In this document: positions 17,980-26,491 of the stretch, in pieces
Layout: every line of letters starts with the position of its first letter
How positions within the stretch are numbered: position 1 is the stretch's first letter
Origin: Streptomyces ruber
GTDB lineage: Bacteria > Actinomycetota > Actinomycetes > Streptomycetales > Streptomycetaceae
Assembly: GCF_014648075.1 (NCBI RefSeq)
Contig: NZ_BMQK01000019.1
Coordinates: 48,706 to 112,705, forward strand
Reading direction: 5' to 3'
DNA length: 64,000 nucleotides
Made by a program: the position numbers and the translations under genes
Notes under the pieces: generated by a model
The model's database searches: none
Told to the model about the DNA's origin: nothing
Seen by the model: only the letters and a program-made list of their open reading frames with translations

Positions 17980-20769
17980 TCAGCGAAGCCGGCGCAGATA
18001 GAAGTCCTGGGCCCGGCGCGGCAGCAGGCGCACGCGGGCGTCGAGCACGGTGACCGCGGCGGGCGTGGCCAGGACCGGGTTGAAGTCGGCCTCCGCGAGC
18101 TGCGGCAGGTCGCCCGCCATCCGCGACAGGCGCAGCAGCAGCTGCTCCAGCCCGGCGAGGTCGGCGGGGCGGCTGCCGTGCGCGCCGAGCAGCAGCGGGG
18201 CGCAGCGCGGGGCCGTGATCAGGTCGTGCACGTCCGTGTCGGTGAGCGGGGAGAGCCGGGCGGCGTGGTCGGCGAGTACCTCGGTGGCGGTACCGCCCAG
18301 TCCGAAGAGCACCAGCGGTCCGAAGACCTCGTCCTGGACGACGCCGGCGAACAGTTCGGTGCCGCGTGCGGCGAGCGGCTGGACGATCACACCGGTCATC
18401 AGGTGGCCGAAGCGGGTGTCGAGGTCCCGGAACGCGGCCTGTACCTGGGCGTCGCCCTGGAGGTCGAGGTGGACGGCGTGCTGTTCGGTCTTGTGCACCA
18501 GGCCGGGCCAGTGGGCCTTCATCACCACCCGGCCGTCCGGGCCGCGCAGCCGCCGGGCGGCGAGGACGGCGTCCTGTTCGGTCTCGGCCCAGGCCCAGGC
18601 GATCTGCGGGATGCCGTAGCAGTCCAGGAGCCGGGCGCAGGTGCGCGGGTCGAGCCAGCCGCCCTCCGGGTGGGTCGCGAGGTAGGTGTCGGCGATCTCG
18701 TGGGCGCGGGCGGTGGCGATGCCGTCCAGGTCCGGGACCGTGCCGAGGGGGCGGGCCAGCCAGGCCGACCGGCGGGCGGCGTGGGCCAGCGCCCGGGCCG
18801 CGGCCTGCGGTTCGGCGTACGCGGGGAGCGTGGTGCCGTCGGCCGCGGGCAGCAGCGTCACCGGGACGTCCTGCTCCAGGCGGACGACGGCGACCGGCCG
18901 GAGCCGGCGTCCCGGCGCCCGGGTGAGGGCCCGCACCAGGACGTCGCCGGTCGCCTCGGCGACCGCGGTGGGCACCAGCACCACGAGCACCGCGTCGATG
19001 CCGCCGTAGTGCAGGAGCCGGTCCGCGCAGCGGCCGAGCTGTTCCTCCGTCACCGCGGCCGTGGCGTCCACCGGGTTGCCGACGGCGGCACCGGCGGGCA
19101 GCACGGTCCGCAGGTCGCCGGCCAGTTCCGGGGTGGGCGGCGGGAGTTCGAGTCCCGCTTCCGCGCAGGCGTCGGCGGCCAGTACGCCGGCGCCGCCCGC
19201 GTTGGTGACGACGGCGACACGGGTGCCCTCCGGGAGCGGCTGGGAGTGCAGCAGGGCGGCGGTGGCGAGGAGTTCGCCGATCGAGTGGGTGGCGGTGATG
19301 CCGGCCTGGGTGAACAGTGCCTGCCGGGTCATGGTGCGGGTGGCGGCCGCCGCGGTGTGCGAGGCGGCGGCGCGGCGGCCCGCCTCGGTACGGCCGGCGT
19401 CGACGGTGAGCACGGGCATCCGGCGGGTGACGCGCCGGGCGGTACGCGAGAACGCGCGCGGGTTGCCGAACGACTCCAGGTGCAGCAGGGCGAGGTCGGT
19501 GCGGCCGTCGCTCTCCCACCACTGGAGCATGTCGTTGCCGCTGACGTCGTACTTGTCGCCCAGGGACGCGAAGGAGGACACGCCGATGCCCAGGCGGGAC
19601 AGCCCGTCGAGCAGGGCGATGCCGACGCCGCCGGACTGCACGGCGACGCCCGCCGTGCCGGGGCGCGGGTGGGCGGCGGCGAACGTCGCGTCGAGCCGCA
19701 CCTCCGGATCGGTGTCGCAGACGCCCAGGCAGTTGGGGCCGACGAGGCGCATGCCGTACACGCGGCAGGTGTCCCTCAGCGCCCGTGCCCGGCCGGCGTC
19801 CAGCCCGGCGGTCACGACGAGGAGGGCGCGGACGCCCGCCTTGCCGCACTCCTCGGCGGTGGCCGGGACCGCGGCGGCGGGCACGGCGAGGACCGCGAGG
19901 TCGGGTGTGCGGGGCAGGGCGGCGACCGAGGGGTGGCAGGGCACGCCGAGGATCGCGTGCGCGGCGGGGTTGACGGCGAACAGGCGGCGGGTGAAACCGC
20001 CCGTCTTCAGGTGGTGCAGGATCGCCCGGCCCACCGACCCGGGCCGGCGCCCGGCGCCCACGACGGCGACCACCTCCGGCCGGAACAGCGGTCGCAGGCT
20101 GGCCACGTCGGCGGCCCGGCCCCGCTCCTCCACGGCCGACAGGTAGGCGTCGTCCTGGTCGAGCCGGACGGTGCAGCGCACCTCGGGCCCGTCGAAGCGC
20201 CGGGTCGTACGCAGACCGAGGTCGGCGAAGAGTTTGAGCACCTCGTGGTTCTCGCACAGCGCGTCGGCCGTGAAGGTGGTGATGCCGTCCGCGCGGGCGG
20301 CGGAGACCAGGTGCTCGACGAGCAGGGTGCCCACCCCGCGGTGGTGCAGGCCGTCCGCGACCGCCACCGACATCTCGGCGGTGACGGTGCCCGCCGTATC
20401 CGCCGTATCCGCCGTGCCCGCCGTGGCCGCCGTGGCCGCTGTTCCTGTCTCCGTTCCTGTCCCGGTCGTGTTCCCTCCCCCGCCGGTGTCGTACTCGGCG
20501 AGCCCGATCGCCCGGCCCCGGGTCTCGGCGAGCAGGGCCCGGTAGCCCGGCCGTGCCGGACCGCAGGCCCGGTCGACGGCCGTGGCCGCGGACCGGTGGC
20601 TCACGGTGAAGAACCGCAGACGCAGGTTCTCCGGGCTCATCCGCTCGTACAGGTCCCGCAGCCGTTCGTGGTCGCCGGGCCGGACGGGACGGATGCACAC
20701 GGTGGTGCCGTCCGCGAGCAGGGCGTGGACCGGGGGGCGGTCGAGCACATCATGATCGTGCGTCGTCAT
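17980..20769 (-). CDS. GNAT acetyltransferase fused to ADP-forming acyl-CoA synthetase (PatA/Pat-like)
   Basis: 929 residues. An N-terminal GNAT domain (about 20-200, CIRPVRPGDHERL; GLHHRGVGTLLVEHLV) precedes an NDP-forming acyl-CoA synthetase core. The core has a CoA-binding domain (VVAVVGAGRRPGSVGRAIL), succinyl-CoA-ligase-like domains and an ATP-grasp C-terminus (VVMKAHWPGLVHKTE). Such proteins are protein lysine acetyltransferases (Pat) or ADP-forming acetate-CoA ligases. The GNAT domain is interrupted by a Thr/Ala/Gly/Asp-rich segment coded by 9-bp repeats near 20390-20470. ATG at 20769 follows an AGGAGAC site; it is the promoter-proximal gene of a five-gene operon. Confidence 0.88.
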   Translation of the reverse strand: MTTHDHDVLDRPPVHALLADGTTVCIRPVRPGDHERLRDLYERMSPENLRLRFFTVSHRSAATAVDRACGPARPGYRALLAETRGRAIGLAEYDTGGGGNTTGTGTETGTAATAATAGTADTADTAGTVTAEMSVAVADGLHHRGVGTLLVEHLVSAARADGITTFTADALCENHEVLKLFADLGLRTTRRFDGPEVRCTVRLDQDDAYLSAVEERGRAADVASLRPLFRPEVVAVVGAGRRPGSVGRAILHHLKTGGFTRRLFAVNPAAHAILGVPCHPSVAALPRTPDLAVLAVPAAAVPATAEECGKAGVRALLVVTAGLDAGRARALRDTCRVYGMRLVGPNCLGVCDTDPEVRLDATFAAAHPRPGTAGVAVQSGGVGIALLDGLSRLGIGVSSFASLGDKYDVSGNDMLQWWESDGRTDLALLHLESFGNPRAFSRTARRVTRRMPVLTVDAGRTEAGRRAAASHTAAAATRTMTRQALFTQAGITATHSIGELLATAALLHSQPLPEGTRVAVVTNAGGAGVLAADACAEAGLELPPPTPELAGDLRTVLPAGAAVGNPVDATAAVTEEQLGRCADRLLHYGGIDAVLVVLVPTAVAEATGDVLVRALTRAPGRRLRPVAVVRLEQDVPVTLLPAADGTTLPAYAEPQAAARALAHAARRSAWLARPLGTVPDLDGIATARAHEIADTYLATHPEGGWLDPRTCARLLDCYGIPQIAWAWAETEQDAVLAARRLRGPDGRVVMKAHWPGLVHKTEQHAVHLDLQGDAQVQAAFRDLDTRFGHLMTGVIVQPLAARGTELFAGVVQDEVFGPLVLFGLGGTATEVLADHAARLSPLTDTDVHDLITAPRCAPLLLGAHGSRPADLAGLEQLLLRLSRMAGDLPQLAEADFNPVLATPAAVTVLDARVRLLPRRAQDFYLRRLR

Positions 20770-20799
20770 GGCGGTCTCCTCCAAGCCTTCCACGCTTCG

Positions 20800-20865
20800 A
20801 GCATCCAGCGGGCCGGGAACCGGTCCCATGGGCTGACCGGGGTGGGCCCGGGACCGTTCGGCCCT
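20800..20865 (-). promoter_or_regulatory. DosR/OsdR-like tandem-box promoter of the five-gene operon
   Basis: Read toward the gene, box 1 is AGGGCCGAACGGTCCC (20850-20865). After 4 bp comes box 2, CCACCCCGGTCAGCCC (20830-20845). A GATGCT hexamer at 20800-20805 follows after 24 bp, 31 bp before the ATG. Box 2 shares CGGTCAGCCC with box 2 of the hydrogenase promoter at 6241. Confidence 0.65.
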
Positions 20866-20963
20866 ACGGCCGGCCGGTCCGCCGGTCCGCTGTTCGTGAC
20901 GGGTGCGCCGGGTGTGAGCGACCCGCCGGGAGGGCGGGGCCGGCCCTCCCGGGGCGTCGTCCG

Positions 20964-21977
20964 TCACCCCTCCACGACGAGGCCGGTCAGGTCGAGGAGC
21001 CGGTTGGTGTAGCCCCACTCGTTGTCGTACCAGCCGAAGACCTTGGCCAGGGTGCCGCTCGCCCGGGTCAGCGCCGGGTCGAGGACGCAGGAGGCCGGGT
21101 CGCCGATGACGTCGCAGGAGACGACCGGGGCGTGCGTGACGCGCAGGATGCCGTGCAGCGGGCCGTCCGCGGCCTCGGTGAACGCCGTGTTGATCTCCTC
21201 CGCCGTCGCCTCCCGCCGCAGCACCACGGCCAGGTCGGTGAGCGAGCCGTCCTGGACGGGCACGCGGACCGCGATGCCGTCCAGGGCTCCGGCCAGTTCG
21301 GGCAGCACCAGGCCGACGGCGCGGGCGGCACCCGTACTGGTCGGGATGATGCTGAACGGCGCGGAGCGGGCCCGGCGCAGGTCCTTGTGCGGCCCGTCCA
21401 GCAGCGCCTGGTCGTTGGTGTAGGCGTGGATCGTGGTCATCACGCCCCGCTCGACGCCGAAGGCCTCGTGGAGGACCTTCGCCATCGGTGCGACGCAGTT
21501 GGTGGTGCAGGAGGCGGCGGAGACGACATGGTGGCGGTCCCGGTCGTAGGTGCGGTCGTTGACGCCCATGACGATGGTGGCGTCCACGCCCTTGCCGGGG
21601 GCCGACAGCAGCACCGTCCGGGCGCCGGCCTTGAGGTGCAGGGCGGCCGAGTCCCGGTCGCGGAAGCGGCCGGTGGACTCGACGACGACATCGACCGCGT
21701 GGTCGGACCAGCGCAGGGCCGCCGGGTCGCGTTCGGCGGTGACGGCGACGCGGCGCCCGTCGACGGTGATCGAGTCGTCGTCGTGCCGGACGTCGCGGCC
21801 GATGTGCCCGAACGTCGAGTCGTACTCCAGCAGGTGGGCGAGAGTGGCGGGCGGCACGATGTCGTTGACCGCGACCACCTCGATGTCCTGGGTGCCTGCC
21901 GCGGCCCGGTCGAGTGCCGCGCGCAGATAGGTGCGGCCGATGCGGCCGAAGCCGTTGACGGCGACGCGTACGGTCAT
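20964..21977 (-). CDS. gap: Type I glyceraldehyde-3-phosphate dehydrogenase
   Basis: 337 residues, full length. NAD-binding motif NGFGRIGRTYLRA, the NAD-specific Asp in VNDIV, catalytic Cys in SAASCTTNCVAPMAK, and the conserved end WYDNEWGYTNRLLDL are all present. It oxidises glyceraldehyde 3-phosphate in glycolysis with NAD and phosphate. It sits directly behind the broken phosphoketolase (32 bp gap), suggesting that both were one carbon-flux unit of the hypoxia island. It is probably an accessory copy, because Streptomyces normally have a housekeeping gap elsewhere; that is inference. Confidence 0.95.
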   Translation of the reverse strand: MTVRVAVNGFGRIGRTYLRAALDRAAAGTQDIEVVAVNDIVPPATLAHLLEYDSTFGHIGRDVRHDDDSITVDGRRVAVTAERDPAALRWSDHAVDVVVESTGRFRDRDSAALHLKAGARTVLLSAPGKGVDATIVMGVNDRTYDRDRHHVVSAASCTTNCVAPMAKVLHEAFGVERGVMTTIHAYTNDQALLDGPHKDLRRARSAPFSIIPTSTGAARAVGLVLPELAGALDGIAVRVPVQDGSLTDLAVVLRREATAEEINTAFTEAADGPLHGILRVTHAPVVSCDVIGDPASCVLDPALTRASGTLAKVFGWYDNEWGYTNRLLDLTGLVVEG

Positions 21978-22009
21978 GAGGGACCTTCCTCTCTCGGGAA
22001 GACGTGGGC

Positions 22010-22738
22010 TCAGGTGTTCCAGGTCCGGTCGGCGACTTCGGGCAGGTCGGTGCCGTGGGCGCGGATCCAGGCGTGGTGCCGGGTCCGGGCGTCGGCCGTG
22101 CGCCGGCGTACGGCGGCAGCGCGGACGGCGAGGCCGGGCACGCGGTCGATGACGTCCATCACCAGCCGGTAGCGGTCGAGGTCGTTGCGGACCACCATGG
22201 CGAACGGGGTGGTCGTGGTGCCCATCTCCTTGCAGCCGCGCACGTGGAGGTCCGGGGGCCGGTGCGGCGGTAGGCGGGGCGGTGGATCGGCCACGGACAG
22301 CCGTGGTAGGCGAAGATCACCGGCTTGTCGGTGGTGAACAGGCCGTCGTACCCGAAGTCGCTCATCCCGTGCGGGTGTTCCTCGCGCGGCAGCAGCTTCG
22401 TCATGTCGACCACGTGGACCACCCGTACCGCCAGTTCCGGCAGCTGGCGACGGCCCGCCGTGCCCCGGCCCCCACACGCACAGCGCGTCCAGCCCCCGCG
22501 CCTTGATCACCCGGTCGAGGTGCGTGTACACGAGGTTCAGCCCCGGCGAGGTGCCCCAGTGGCCGGGCAGCCGCGGCTTGATGTGCTCGGGGCTGAGCGG
22601 CTCGGTCAGCAGGGGGTTCGCGAGCAGGTGGATCCGGCCCGCCGCCAGATAGTTCGCGGGCCGCCAGTGGGCGTCCAGGGTGCGCACCTCCTCGTCCGTC
22701 ACTACGGTGCTGCTGGGCGGGGCTTCGGCCTCCGGCAT
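22010..22738 (-). pseudogene. xfp: Phosphoketolase remnant (large internal deletion, frameshifts)
   Basis: An intact enzyme is about 790-800 residues; this locus has room for 242. The first 95 codons match the phosphoketolase start (HWRPANYLAAGRIHLLANPL, HIKPRLPGHWGTSPGLNLVY). The sequence then jumps to the C-terminal third. That part reads in a second frame (VVDMTKLLPREEHPHGMSDF, LFTTDKPVIFAYHGCPWPIH) and returns to the first frame for KEMGTTTTPFAMVVRNDLDR and VMDVIDRVPGL. The thiamine-diphosphate core is gone. It would have made acetyl phosphate from xylulose 5- or fructose 6-phosphate. Confidence 0.88.
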
Positions 22739-22782
22739 GGACGGCTCCTTCGGTCTCGGACGGGTGGAAGAGGCGAGGCGGC

Positions 22783-23595
22783 ATGACCGGCAAGAAGGAA
22801 GGCACGGGAGCCAAACTGCCGCGCAAGGCGTACGAGCGGGAACTGCTCCGCCTGCAGGGCGAGTTGGTGAAGCTGCAGGAGTGGGTGCGCGCCGAGGGGG
22901 CGCGCCTCGTCGTCGTCTTCGAGGGCCGGGACGCGGCCGGCAAGGGCGGCACCATCAAGCGGGTCGCCGAGCACCTCAACCCGCGCGTGGCGCGGATCGC
23001 GGCCCTGCCCACGCCGACCGAGCGGCAGCGCACCCAGTGGTACTTCCAGCGGTACGTCGCGCACCTGCCGGCCGCCGGGGAGATCGTGCTGTTCGACCGT
23101 TCCTGGTACAACCGGGCCGGTGTCGAGCATGTGATGGGCTTCTGTACGCCGGAGGAGCACCGGCTGTTCCTGCGCCAGTGCCCGCTCTTCGAGCGGATGC
23201 TGGTGGAGGACGGGATCCTGCTGCGCAAGTACTGGTTCTCCGTGAGCGACGCGGTGCAGCAGGAGCGGTTCCGGCGCCGGCTGGAGGATCCGCTGCGGCG
23301 GTGGAAGCTGTCGCCGATGGACCTGGAGTCGGTCACCCGCTGGGAGGCGTACTCCCGGGCCAAGGACGAGATGCTGGTCCACACCGACATCACCGAGGCC
23401 CCGTGGTACCTCGTGGAGAGCGACGACAAGCGCCGGGCCCGGCTGAACATGATCGCCCACCTGCTGACGACCGTGCCGTACCACGACGTGCCACCGCCGA
23501 GGCTGCGGTTGCCCGAGCGGCCGCCGTCGACCGGGTACGAGCGCCCGCCGCGCGATCTGCAGACGTACGTTCCCGATCACTCGGCGAGCCTTTGA
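22783..23595 (+). CDS. ppk2: Polyphosphate kinase 2 (PPK2 class I-like)
   Basis: 270 residues. PPK2 transfers phosphate between polyphosphate and nucleoside diphosphates, here most likely generating ATP or GTP from polyphosphate when respiration is limited. Walker A is EGRDAAGKGGTIKR, Walker B is LFDRSWYNRAGVEHVMGF, and the lid module follows with Arg residues in PTPTERQRTQWYFQRY. Length and single domain fit class I. The ATG at 22783 is 44 bp from the divergent phosphoketolase remnant; no tandem-box module is visible in this short gap, so its promoter is uncertain. Confidence 0.93.
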   Translation: MTGKKEGTGAKLPRKAYERELLRLQGELVKLQEWVRAEGARLVVVFEGRDAAGKGGTIKRVAEHLNPRVARIAALPTPTERQRTQWYFQRYVAHLPAAGEIVLFDRSWYNRAGVEHVMGFCTPEEHRLFLRQCPLFERMLVEDGILLRKYWFSVSDAVQQERFRRRLEDPLRRWKLSPMDLESVTRWEAYSRAKDEMLVHTDITEAPWYLVESDDKRRARLNMIAHLLTTVPYHDVPPPRLRLPERPPSTGYERPPRDLQTYVPDHSASL

Positions 23596-24123
23596 GCAGC
23601 AGTGACCGTCCGTCGTCTGCCACTTTTCCCGGGCATGACGGTGCCGGGCCGGGTGCCGTGGTGCGGTACCGGGCGCGCCCTCCGGCCGAGCCGTGCCCCG
23701 ACGGGTTCGGTGCGGGAGGCGGCACGGGGCCCGGACGCCCAGGGGGCCGGCATGGCGAGCGGCGCCTGCCGGCACCCGGCCGGCGGGCTCCTCGACGACG
23801 CGCCGCCGCACCACCGCCTTCGGCGGAGCACCGCAGAGTGCCGTCCGACGTGGCTCGGCGGCCCGCTGCCCGCGCAGCCGGGCGGGTCCGCCGACGGGTG
23901 GAAGGTGATCGGTGGTCTCGCTCGGAGGGGGATGCCGGGCCCGTACGGTTCCCGGCGGCAGGCCACGCGGTGGAGCTTCCCGTCGGGCGGACCGCGGCGG
24001 CGTCGCACGGGCCGGTGGCCTTCCGGTGCCCGGGCCGGACCGGCCGTCCGGCCCGGTCCCGTCCACGCCGACGGCCAACGGGAGTACCGGCATGTTGCCC
24101 CCTTCCGGGAACGGTCGGGTTCC
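23596..24123. other. Gene-free 528-bp stretch between ppk2 and a Usp gene
   Basis: No intact reading frame with a recognisable product. On the minus strand near 24093 an ATG behind a GGAAGGGGG site begins MPVLPLAVGVDG, which looks like the first residues of a Usp domain. The frame then loses all similarity, so it may be a Usp remnant. A minus-strand fragment DGKLHRVACRREPYGPG around 23950 is also protein-like but not assigned. Confidence 0.4.
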
Positions 24124-25029
24124 TCAGCAGTGCGGGACGACGGCGACGGGCACGGCGGCGTGGTGCAGCACGGCGTGCGTGACGGGCCCGATGCGCGCGC
24201 CGGCCGGACCGCGCCGGGCACGCCGGCCCACCACGACCAGACAGGCGTCACGGCAGGCGCCGATCACCTGCGCGGCGGGGCTGCCGCAGCGGGCCCGCCC
24301 GGACACCTCGACGCGCCGGAACGCCTGCCGCCAGGGACGCAGCACGTCGTCCAGCGCGGCGGTCTCGCTCCGCGCCAGCGCCTCGTCCGGCCCTGGACCC
24401 CTGGCCAGGCCGTAGGCGGAGGAGGGCGGCGCCTCCCAGCCGTGCACGACCCGCAGGGACGTGGCCCGGCGGCAGGCCGCTCCGAAGGCGAAGGCGAGCA
24501 GCGACTCGTCCGGGCACGCGGTGTCCAGACCGAGCACGACGGGCCGGAACACGGTCGCGGCCGACGGTACGCCCGCGGGGTCCATCTCGTGCTCGTCCGC
24601 CGCCTGTTCCCCGGCACGCACCAGCACCACCGGCCGCTCCGCCCGCGCCACCACGAACAGCCCGACCGAACCGAGCAGCCACCCCCCGGCCCCGCCCAGG
24701 CCACGCGAGCCCAGGACCAGCAGCTCCGCGCCCTGCGCCGCCGCGCACAGCACCTCGCCCGGGCGGCCGTCCATCTGCTCGACGGTCACCTCCACACCGG
24801 GATGCCGCAGCCGCAGACCCTCGGCGGTCTCGTCGAGAACCCGCTCGGTCCACCGCTGGTGGGTCTCGGTTCCGTAGAACGGGAGCTGGTGCAGGGGGCC
24901 GGGCAGTGTCTCCGGCACATGGACGAGCTTCAGCGGCCGGCCGAGCAGGTCCGCCTCGCGGGCCGCCCAGTCGGCCGCGGCCCTGCTCTCGGGCAGCCCG
25001 TCGAGGCCCACCGTGACGGTGCGGGGCAC
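24124..25029 (-). CDS. Universal stress protein, two tandem UspA domains
   Basis: 301 residues. Domain 1 begins PRTVTVGLDGLPESRAAADW and ends in GSRGLGGAGGWLLGSVG. Domain 2 begins FRPVVLGLDTACPDES and ends in VVVGRRARRGPAGARIGP. The GTG at 25029 is preferred to a longer upstream frame because it follows a GGGGAGGA ribosome binding site and begins at the domain. The neighbouring gene 25298-26242 is a close paralogue with long identical stretches, so this is a recent tandem duplication. Promoter boxes lie at 25064-25128. Confidence 0.9.
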   Translation of the reverse strand: MPRTVTVGLDGLPESRAAADWAAREADLLGRPLKLVHVPETLPGPLHQLPFYGTETHQRWTERVLDETAEGLRLRHPGVEVTVEQMDGRPGEVLCAAAQGAELLVLGSRGLGGAGGWLLGSVGLFVVARAERPVVLVRAGEQAADEHEMDPAGVPSAATVFRPVVLGLDTACPDESLLAFAFGAACRRATSLRVVHGWEAPPSSAYGLARGPGPDEALARSETAALDDVLRPWRQAFRRVEVSGRARCGSPAAQVIGACRDACLVVVGRRARRGPAGARIGPVTHAVLHHAAVPVAVVPHC

Positions 25030-25063
25030 GATCCTGTCCTCCCCGGTCGGGGGCTGCGGTTCC

Positions 25064-25128
25064 GACGTCGGACGCGGCACGTTCCGTGGGCAGGCGCCAC
25101 TGCTCCGTCCACCGGGTCCGACCGGCCC
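25064..25128 (-). promoter_or_regulatory. DosR/OsdR-like tandem-box promoter of the Usp gene
   Basis: Toward the gene: box 1 GGGCCGGTCGGACCCG (25113-25128), 4-bp gap, box 2 ACGGAGCAGTGGCGCC (25093-25108), 23 bp, then GACGTC (25064-25069). Box 2 is the weakest of the set. Its AGTGGC core matches box 2 at 26307-26322, in line with duplication of the whole promoter-gene unit. Confidence 0.5.
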
Positions 25129-25297
25129 GGGTCCGACGTGCCCGCGGCCGTCGGTCCGGTCGGCCCCGGGCCCGATGCGCCCGCAGCCGTCGATCCGGCC
25201 GCGGGAAGCCGCCGCACGCCCGGCGCCCCTCCCCGGCGCCGGCCCCGGCGGCCCGGCAGGTTCGACGCGGCGCCGCGGGCCGGACACGGCCGGCCCG

Positions 25298-26242
25298 TCA
25301 ACCGTGCGGGACGACGGCGACCGGAACCGCGGCATGATGCAGCACCGCGTGCGTGACGGGCCCGATGTGCGCCCCCAGCGGGCCGCGCCGGGCACGCCGG
25401 CCCACCACGACCAGACAGGCGTCGCGTGCGGCGGCGATCACGTGCGGGGCGGGGCTGCCGCAGCGGGCCTGCTCGAACACCTCGACGTGCGGGAACTTCT
25501 GCCGCCAGGGACGCAGCACCTCCGCCAGCGCGGCGGCCCTGCTCCGGGCCAGCGCCTCCCGGAGCTCGGGGGCCGCGGCCGGTCCGTACGCGTAGGAGGG
25601 CGGCGGGTCCCAGCCGTGCACGACGCGCAGGGACGTGGCCCGGCGGCGGGCCGCCTCGAAGGCGAAGGCGAGCAGCGACTCGTCCGGGCACGCGGTGTCC
25701 AGACCGAGCACGACGGGCCGGAACGCGGTCGCGGCCGACGGTACGCCCGCGGGGTCCATCTCGTGCTCGTCCGCGGCCTGTTCCCCGGCGCGCACCAGCA
25801 CCACCGGCCGCTCCGCCCGCGCCACCACGAACAGCCCGGCCGAGCCCACCAGCCACCCCCCGACGCCGCTCAGGCCCCGCGAGCCCAGGACGAGCAGCTC
25901 GGCGTCTCCCGCCGCCGCGCACAGCACCTCGCCGGGGCGGCCGGTGACCTGCTCGGCCGTCACCTCGACGCCGGGGTGCCGCAGCCGCAGACCCTCGGCG
26001 GCCTCCCGGACGACGCGCTCCCAGCCCCCGGCCGAGGACGCACCCGGCTCACCCTCCTCCTCCCAGTCCTGGAGTGTCTCGGCCCCGAGGAGCGGTGCCT
26101 GCGCGGCAGGTTCCGGCAGGGGCTCCAGGACATGCACCAGTTTCAGCGGCCGGTCCAGCAGGTGCGCCTCGCGGGCCGCCCACTCGGCGGCGGCCCGGCT
26201 CTCGGCCGATCCGTCGAGGCCCACCGTGACGGTACGGAGCAT
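25298..26242 (-). CDS. Universal stress protein, two tandem UspA domains
   Basis: 314 residues starting MLRTVTVGLDGSAESRAAAE behind a GGGGAGGAGAG site. Domain 1 ends GSRGLSGVGGWLVGSAGLF; domain 2 ends VVVGRRARRGPLGAHIGP. It has a longer inter-strand segment than its paralogue at 24124-25029 (an insertion after LLGAETLQDW) but is otherwise very similar, including a nearly identical central block DEHEMDPAGVPSAA. Its promoter (26278-26342) lies in the divergent gap shared with the sensor kinase gene. Confidence 0.92.
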   Translation of the reverse strand: MLRTVTVGLDGSAESRAAAEWAAREAHLLDRPLKLVHVLEPLPEPAAQAPLLGAETLQDWEEEGEPGASSAGGWERVVREAAEGLRLRHPGVEVTAEQVTGRPGEVLCAAAGDAELLVLGSRGLSGVGGWLVGSAGLFVVARAERPVVLVRAGEQAADEHEMDPAGVPSAATAFRPVVLGLDTACPDESLLAFAFEAARRRATSLRVVHGWDPPPSYAYGPAAAPELREALARSRAAALAEVLRPWRQKFPHVEVFEQARCGSPAPHVIAAARDACLVVVGRRARRGPLGAHIGPVTHAVLHHAAVPVAVVPHG

Positions 26243-26277
26243 GGCCCTCTCCTCCCCTGGTACGTGTTTCCGGGTCC

Positions 26278-26342
26278 AGCATCGAGGCGGGGCGCTCCGG
26301 AGGGCAGGGGCCACTGGTCCCTCACCGCGCCGATCGGCCCCT
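26278..26342 (-). promoter_or_regulatory. DosR/OsdR-like tandem-box promoter between Usp and sensor-kinase genes
   Basis: Toward the Usp gene: box 1 AGGGGCCGATCGGCGC (26327-26342), 4-bp gap, box 2 AGGGACCAGTGGCCCC (26307-26322), 23 bp, GATGCT (26278-26283). The kinase gene starts 150 bp away on the other side, so the boxes could also autoregulate the sensor. Confidence 0.65.
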
Positions 26343-26491
26343 GTCCGCCCCGTGCTCGCCTGCCGTTGCCCTGCCGTGGCCACGGCGCCCGCTCCGTAGG
26401 CCATGGCCGCGCCCGGCAAACGCTTTCGGCCGCTACGGTGAGCCCGGAGCAAGCCGGTCGGTCCACTCGTGTCGCGCAGGCCGGAGGGGCG

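Noticed and set aside
17290..21012. 1240-codon plus-strand open frame
   Set aside because: Antisense to the CBS and Pat-like genes; no recognisable domain.
22739..22782. Double-box promoter for phosphoketolase or ppk2
   Set aside because: The 44-bp gap is too short and carries no box; any control site would have to be inside coding sequence.
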